NCBI GenBank assembly: GCA_024231975.1
Contig: JAAEQB010000050.1
Span: 186,001 to 250,000 of the forward strand
DNA: 64,000 bases
Source: Allobosea sp.
GTDB taxonomy: Bacteria; Pseudomonadota; Alphaproteobacteria; Rhizobiales; Beijerinckiaceae
Direction of reading: 5' to 3'
Below, piece after piece: positions 60,420-64,000 of the stretch (its first letter is position 1; the number at the start of each line of letters is the position of its first letter). The notes under the pieces were generated by a model, which worked only from the letters and a program-made list of their open reading frames with translations, was not told where the DNA came from and did not search any database. A program made the position numbers and the translations under genes.

Positions 60420-61229
60420 TCAGACCTCCGCGAACAGCCGCCGCTGCAATTCGTCCCAGAGTTCAGGCGTTTGCGCCGCCAGGATGCCGAAGCCCTCTTC
60501 AGCTGGCCGGTAGCGGCGCCCGTCGAAGCGGGCCGCGCGGCCGCCGGCCTCTTCGAGGAAGAGCGTCCCCGGCGCATGGTCCCAGGGCAGGCCGCGCCAG
60601 AACACCACGAAATGCTGCTCGCCGCGCACGATCGCGGGATATTCCTCGCCGGCGCAGTGCATCCCCGGCGTGATCGCGGCGAGGTCGCGGCCATTGGCCT
60701 TGACCCGCGCCGTCGTCTCCGCCGGCAGGAAGCGGGTCAACACCCCGCCGCGCAGCCCGGTCCATTGCGGCGGCTGCCCGACCTTGACGCGCTCGCCATC
60801 GACCCAGGCGCCCGAACCGCGCTCGGCGACATGGAGCGCCCCGGTCGCCGGGCTCAGCATCCAGGAGGCGATCGCCTCGCCCTCTTGCAGCAGCGCCACC
60901 ATGATCGAGAAGCACGGGCTGCCCTTGACGAAATTGGCGGTGCCGTCGACCGGGTCGACCACGAAGACCGTGCCCTCGCCAAGCCCCTGAAGCAGCTCCG
61001 GCTGGGCCGAGACCGCTTCCTCGCCGATCACCCTCGATCCGGGCAGCAGCGCAGGCAGCCGGAGATTGAGCAGCCGCTCGGCTTCCTCATCGGCGATCGT
61101 GACCTCTTCGCCGGGCGACTTCACCCGGACGTCCGTCTCCGCCAGCTTGCGGAAGCGCGGCATCACCACCTCGGCCGCGACCTCGCGCAGCAGGTCCGAG
61201 ACCTGTCCGATCAGCTCCTGTCCGGCCAT
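60420..61229 (-). CDS. Inositol monophosphatase-family phosphatase
   Basis: 269 residues from ATG 61229. Metal-binding motifs RVIGEEAVSA, VVDPVDGTANFVKG (DPxDGT) and the C-terminal LPWDHAPGTLFLEEAGG (WDxAxG) define the IMPase/SuhB fold. Could act on inositol phosphates, 3'-phosphoadenosine phosphate or another sugar phosphate. Two nt after the cfa stop, so co-transcribed with it. Confidence 0.9.
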   Translation of the reverse strand: MAGQELIGQVSDLLREVAAEVVMPRFRKLAETDVRVKSPGEEVTIADEEAERLLNLRLPALLPGSRVIGEEAVSAQPELLQGLGEGTVFVVDPVDGTANFVKGSPCFSIMVALLQEGEAIASWMLSPATGALHVAERGSGAWVDGERVKVGQPPQWTGLRGGVLTRFLPAETTARVKANGRDLAAITPGMHCAGEEYPAIVRGEQHFVVFWRGLPWDHAPGTLFLEEAGGRAARFDGRRYRPAEEGFGILAAQTPELWDELQRRLFAEV

Positions 61230-61231
61230 CG

Positions 61232-62488
61232 TCAGAAGCCCCGCTGTTCCAGCTCGGCTTCGGCCTCGGTGATATAGTCCCGGATCACCGGCACGGCGCT
61301 CTTGTGCGGGCCGAGCAGCAGCTGGAAGACCATGTCGCCGCCGATGTCGAAGGAGATCGAGCAGGCGGAAAGGTAGAACTCCCACATCCGTGCGAAGCGC
61401 TCGCCCAGCATCGCGACCACCTTCGGCCGGTGCGCCATGAAGCGCTCGCGCCAGGCTTCCAGCGTCCAGTGATAGTGGCGGCGCCAGAACTCGCAGTCGG
61501 AATGCCAGAGCCCGGTCTGCTCGACAGCGGCGAAGACCTCCGACAGCGCCGGGGCATAGCCGCCGGGGAAGATGTACTTGTCGAAGAAGGGGCCGGTGAA
61601 GCCGGGCGGGCCGACGCGGCCGATGCAGTGGACGAGCGCGATCCCGTCGGGGGTCAGGAGGTCGCGGATCTTCTCGAAATATTCGAGGTAATGCGCGACG
61701 CCGACATGCTCCATCATGCCGACGGAGACGACGCGGTCGAACGTCCCGGTCAGCTCGCGATAATCCTTGTTAATGAAGCTCACCGCATCGCCGACGCCGG
61801 CGACCTCGGCGCGCTTTTGCGCCGCCGCCATCTGGTCGGGCGAGACGTTGAGCCCGGTCACTTTCGCGCCGCAGGCCTTGGCGAGATAGATCGAGAGCTC
61901 GCCCCAGCCCGAGCCGATATCGAGCACGCGCATCCCCGGCTCGATCTTCAGCTTGGCAGCGAGATGCCGAAGCTTGGCCTTCTGCGCGTTCTCCAAGCCG
62001 ACGTCGGGAGAATGCCAATAAGCGCAGGAATAGGTCATGGTCTCGTCGAGCCAGAGCCGGTAGAAATCGGTCGGAATGTCGTAGTGATGCTTGACCTTCT
62101 TGCCGGCGACGCCGAGCGGGTTGTGCATCCGCCAGCGCCGGATCTTGAAGCGGATCTTGCGGATAGCCGCCTGCAGCGGGTGCTTGCGCAGTTCGCCGCG
62201 CTGGATCCAGAACAAGGTCAGGAGATCGTGGATGGTCGAGCCGTCCTCGAACTCGATCCGCTGGTCCATATAGCCTTCGGCCAGCGCCAGCTCGGGATTG
62301 AGGAAGAGCTCGCGCTCGATCTTGGTATCCTTGAAGCGCACCGTCACCTCGCCGGCGACGACAGGCTTGCCGGCGAAGGTGAACTCGGTCCGCCCGGGCC
62401 CGAAGACATGCCGCTGCCCGTCCGGCGCGATCACGGTCAGGCGCCCCTTGCGGATCGAGCGCTTCAGCAGTTTCGGCAACAGCAGCAT
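61232..62488 (-). CDS. cfa: Cyclopropane-fatty-acyl-phospholipid synthase
   Basis: 418 residues from ATG 62488. N-terminal lipid-binding part, then SAM-binding MRVLDIGSGWGELSIYLAKA, GLNVSPDQMAAAQKRAEVAG, DYRELTGTFDRVVSVGMMEH, and the substrate-site region PGGYAPALSEV. Adds a methylene from SAM to unsaturated acyl chains of membrane lipids, typical of late-growth or acid stress. Divergent from the methyltransferase gene at 62633. Confidence 0.94.
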   Translation of the reverse strand: MLLLPKLLKRSIRKGRLTVIAPDGQRHVFGPGRTEFTFAGKPVVAGEVTVRFKDTKIERELFLNPELALAEGYMDQRIEFEDGSTIHDLLTLFWIQRGELRKHPLQAAIRKIRFKIRRWRMHNPLGVAGKKVKHHYDIPTDFYRLWLDETMTYSCAYWHSPDVGLENAQKAKLRHLAAKLKIEPGMRVLDIGSGWGELSIYLAKACGAKVTGLNVSPDQMAAAQKRAEVAGVGDAVSFINKDYRELTGTFDRVVSVGMMEHVGVAHYLEYFEKIRDLLTPDGIALVHCIGRVGPPGFTGPFFDKYIFPGGYAPALSEVFAAVEQTGLWHSDCEFWRRHYHWTLEAWRERFMAHRPKVVAMLGERFARMWEFYLSACSISFDIGGDMVFQLLLGPHKSAVPVIRDYITEAEAELEQRGF

Positions 62489-62632
62489 GGTCAGGCAGGC
62501 TCCGGTCGGTCGCGCGCAGGCTATTGGCTCGCCTGCCGTGCCGTAAACCCCGCATGCAATCAACCTGCTCTGCACGCGCAGCGCAGCCATGCTAAGGGCT
62601 AGCCGCGAAGGCCCCCTCGAAACGGAGACCCG

Positions 62633-63346
62633 ATGTCCTGGCGTGATTTCTGGAACGGCGAGCACGCAATCTACGTCTCGGATCGCCACAAGACCCTGCA
62701 TTATCGCCGCATCGCGCAGGATATCGCCGCCGCCGTCCCCTCCAGGGACGCAAGCGTGCTCGATGTCGGCTGCGGCGAGGCGCTCTCGGCCGATCTCGTC
62801 GCCGCGGCGAGCGGCCGGCTGATCCTCTGCGAAGCCGCTCCAACCGTCCGCGAGAAATTAAGAGCCCGCTTTGGCAGGCTCGCCAATCTCTCTGTCGTAT
62901 CGCCGGAAGAGGTCGAGGCGCTGCCGGATGATTCGCTCGACCTCATCGTCGCCAACTCGCTGATCCAGTATCTGAGCGAGGACGAACTGAAGCGGGCGCT
63001 CGCCACCTGGCTCGCCAAGCTGAAGCCCGGCGGCGAGCTCATCCTCGCCGACGTGATCCCGCCCGGCCTCTCGCCTTTGACCGACGCAACCGAACTGCTC
63101 GGCTTCGCCTGGCGCGGCGGCTTCCTCGTCGCTGCGCTCGGCGGGCTGGTGCGCACCGTCTTCTCGGATTATCGCAAGCTGCGGGCGCAATACGGGCTGT
63201 CGACCTACAGCGCCGTCGGCATCACCGCGTTGATCGAGGCCGCCGGCTTCGAGAGCGTCACACGCATTACGAATTTCGGCCATAACCCCCACCGCATGGC
63301 CTTCTCGGCCCGCAAGCCGCTCGCATCGGAGGTTCCGACGCCATGA
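62633..63346 (+). CDS. SAM-dependent methyltransferase
   Basis: 237 residues. Class I methyltransferase pattern: VLDVGCGEALSADLVAAASG (SAM motif I), LILCEAAPTVREKLRARFG, DSLDLIVANSLIQYLSEDEL and LKPGGELILADVIPPG. The N-terminal RDFWNGEHAIYVSDRHKTLH is not a known signature. Substrate unknown. Its stop overlaps the next ATG by 4 nt. Confidence 0.86.
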   Translation: MSWRDFWNGEHAIYVSDRHKTLHYRRIAQDIAAAVPSRDASVLDVGCGEALSADLVAAASGRLILCEAAPTVREKLRARFGRLANLSVVSPEEVEALPDDSLDLIVANSLIQYLSEDELKRALATWLAKLKPGGELILADVIPPGLSPLTDATELLGFAWRGGFLVAALGGLVRTVFSDYRKLRAQYGLSTYSAVGITALIEAAGFESVTRITNFGHNPHRMAFSARKPLASEVPTP

Positions 63347-63840
63347 CCTCGCTCGCGCTCGCACTCACCGTCGTCACATTAGCCCTGGCCGGCGCCATGG
63401 CCGGCTTCTTCTATGCCTATTCGATGTCGGTGATGTGGGCGCTGGATGCGGTTGATCCGAAAGCCGCGATCGCCTCGATGCAGAGCATCAACATCGTCGT
63501 GCGCAACGCCATCTTCTTCCCGGCCTTCTTCGGCACGCCGGTGCTGGCGCTGGTCGCAGCCGGGCTGTGGTGGAAACAGGACGCTGGACAGGTCGCGCTG
63601 CTGCTGGCGCTCGCGGCCATCGTCTATCTGGCCGGCGCCTTCCTGCTCACCATCCTCGCCAACGTGCCGATGAACGAGGCGCTCGCCATCGCCACGATCC
63701 CGACCGATCCAGAGCAGGCGCGGGCGCTGTGGCAGAACTATTCCCGCCCGTGGACGCTGTGGAACCATGTCCGCACGCTCGCGAGCTTCGTTACCCTGCT
63801 GCTGGTCGGCTGGGCGCTCTACGCTGCCGGTCAGGCCTGA
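63343..63840 (+). CDS. DUF1772-family membrane protein (anthrone-oxygenase-like)
   Basis: 165 residues, four hydrophobic segments: LALTVVTLALAGAMAGFFYA, AIFFPAFFGTPVLALVAAGL, LLLALAAIVYLAGAFLLTIL, and FVTLLLVGWALYAAG. The pattern WALDAVDPKAAIASMQSIN and VPMNEALA matches DUF1772, related to fungal anthrone oxygenases. Function in bacteria unknown. Overlaps the methyltransferase stop (ATGA), so both may modify the same small molecule; this is inferred. Confidence 0.86.
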   Translation: MTSLALALTVVTLALAGAMAGFFYAYSMSVMWALDAVDPKAAIASMQSINIVVRNAIFFPAFFGTPVLALVAAGLWWKQDAGQVALLLALAAIVYLAGAFLLTILANVPMNEALAIATIPTDPEQARALWQNYSRPWTLWNHVRTLASFVTLLLVGWALYAAGQA

Positions 63841-64000
63841 TCACGCGCTTTCGCGATCGGCGAAGGAGAAGAATTTGTGCCCGGCGAAGGTGAAGATCAT
63901 CACGATCAGCGTGGTGACCACCTGCATCGGTAGATAAGGCAGCCCAGCGACCTTGACGAAGAGGTGCATAAGCACGCCGGTGAGCAGGAAGCCGCCGAAG
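63841..64000 (-). CDS. GtrA-family membrane protein, C-terminal fragment
   Basis: The last 53 codons of a minus-strand gene whose start lies outside the window. Reading ends GVLMHLFVKVAGLPYLPMQV, VTTLIVMIFTFAGHKFFSFA, DRESA, the last membrane segment and short tail typical of GtrA-like flippase-associated proteins. Tail-to-tail with the DUF1772 gene; the two stop codons are adjacent. Confidence 0.7.
   Translation of the reverse strand, partial: FGGFLLTGVLMHLFVKVAGLPYLPMQVVTTLIVMIFTFAGHKFFSFADRESA

Overview
The window is a high-GC stretch of a free-living, flagellated alphaproteobacterial chromosome. Gene content and order suggest the order Hyphomicrobiales (Rhizobiales), probably near Bosea or the Methylobacterium/Bradyrhizobium side. 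The supporting signs are an AapJQM-type amino-acid transporter, an Irr/ICE-controlled mbfA gene, a DnaG primase without zinc ligands, a carA / yqeY / dnaG / rpoD neighbourhood, and palindromic intergenic repeats. The genus is inferred from recall, not from a search. No prophage, insertion sequence, rRNA or CRISPR array was seen.

Layout. 1-2.9 kb: end of a flagellar block (FliK-like, short FlhB-like) coupled to an acetyltransferase. 2.9-6.0 kb: sugar-nucleotide and molybdopterin genes (UDP-sugar epimerase, mogA, manC). 6.2-17.6 kb: glutathione peroxidase, then a long minus-strand chemotaxis cluster (soluble MCP, response regulator, STAS protein, cheY, cheA, cheW, MCP, cheR, cheD, cheB, second cheY). 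18-23.5 kb: LysR, a PLP-dependent beta-lyase, and an Aap-type substrate-binding protein with two permeases but no ATPase. 23.6-28.4 kb: DoxX, then LysR divergent from pirin, isochorismatase-like, wrbA and GNAT genes, and a CAU tRNA. 28.4-32.9 kb: membrane ferritin MbfA with an Irr box, a large MCP, a putative zinc metallopeptidase. 33-43.9 kb: assorted metabolic, transport, c-di-GMP and regulatory genes and several uncharacterised proteins. 44-54.1 kb: rpoD and dnaG, an accessory block (VapBC, LysR, NIPSNAP, secreted protein), yqeY, carA, a second NIPSNAP gene, and tyrA behind a probable leaderless Tyr/Phe attenuator. 54-64 kb: a phospholipase C-like protein fused to a six-repeat propeller, LysR/EamA, a cupin gene under a triple operator, ArsR/SRPBCC, a cfa operon, a methyltransferase and a GtrA fragment cut by the window edge.

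The strongest candidates for new biology are the tyrA attenuator (53.09-53.27 kb), the propeller-phospholipase fusion (54.09-56.14 kb), the triple operator before the cupin gene (58.40-58.47 kb), the beta-lyase/transporter operon without an ATPase, and three uncharacterised proteins (HExxH protein at 32.3 kb, Gly-rich small protein at 41.2 kb, pore-like protein at 42.2 kb).
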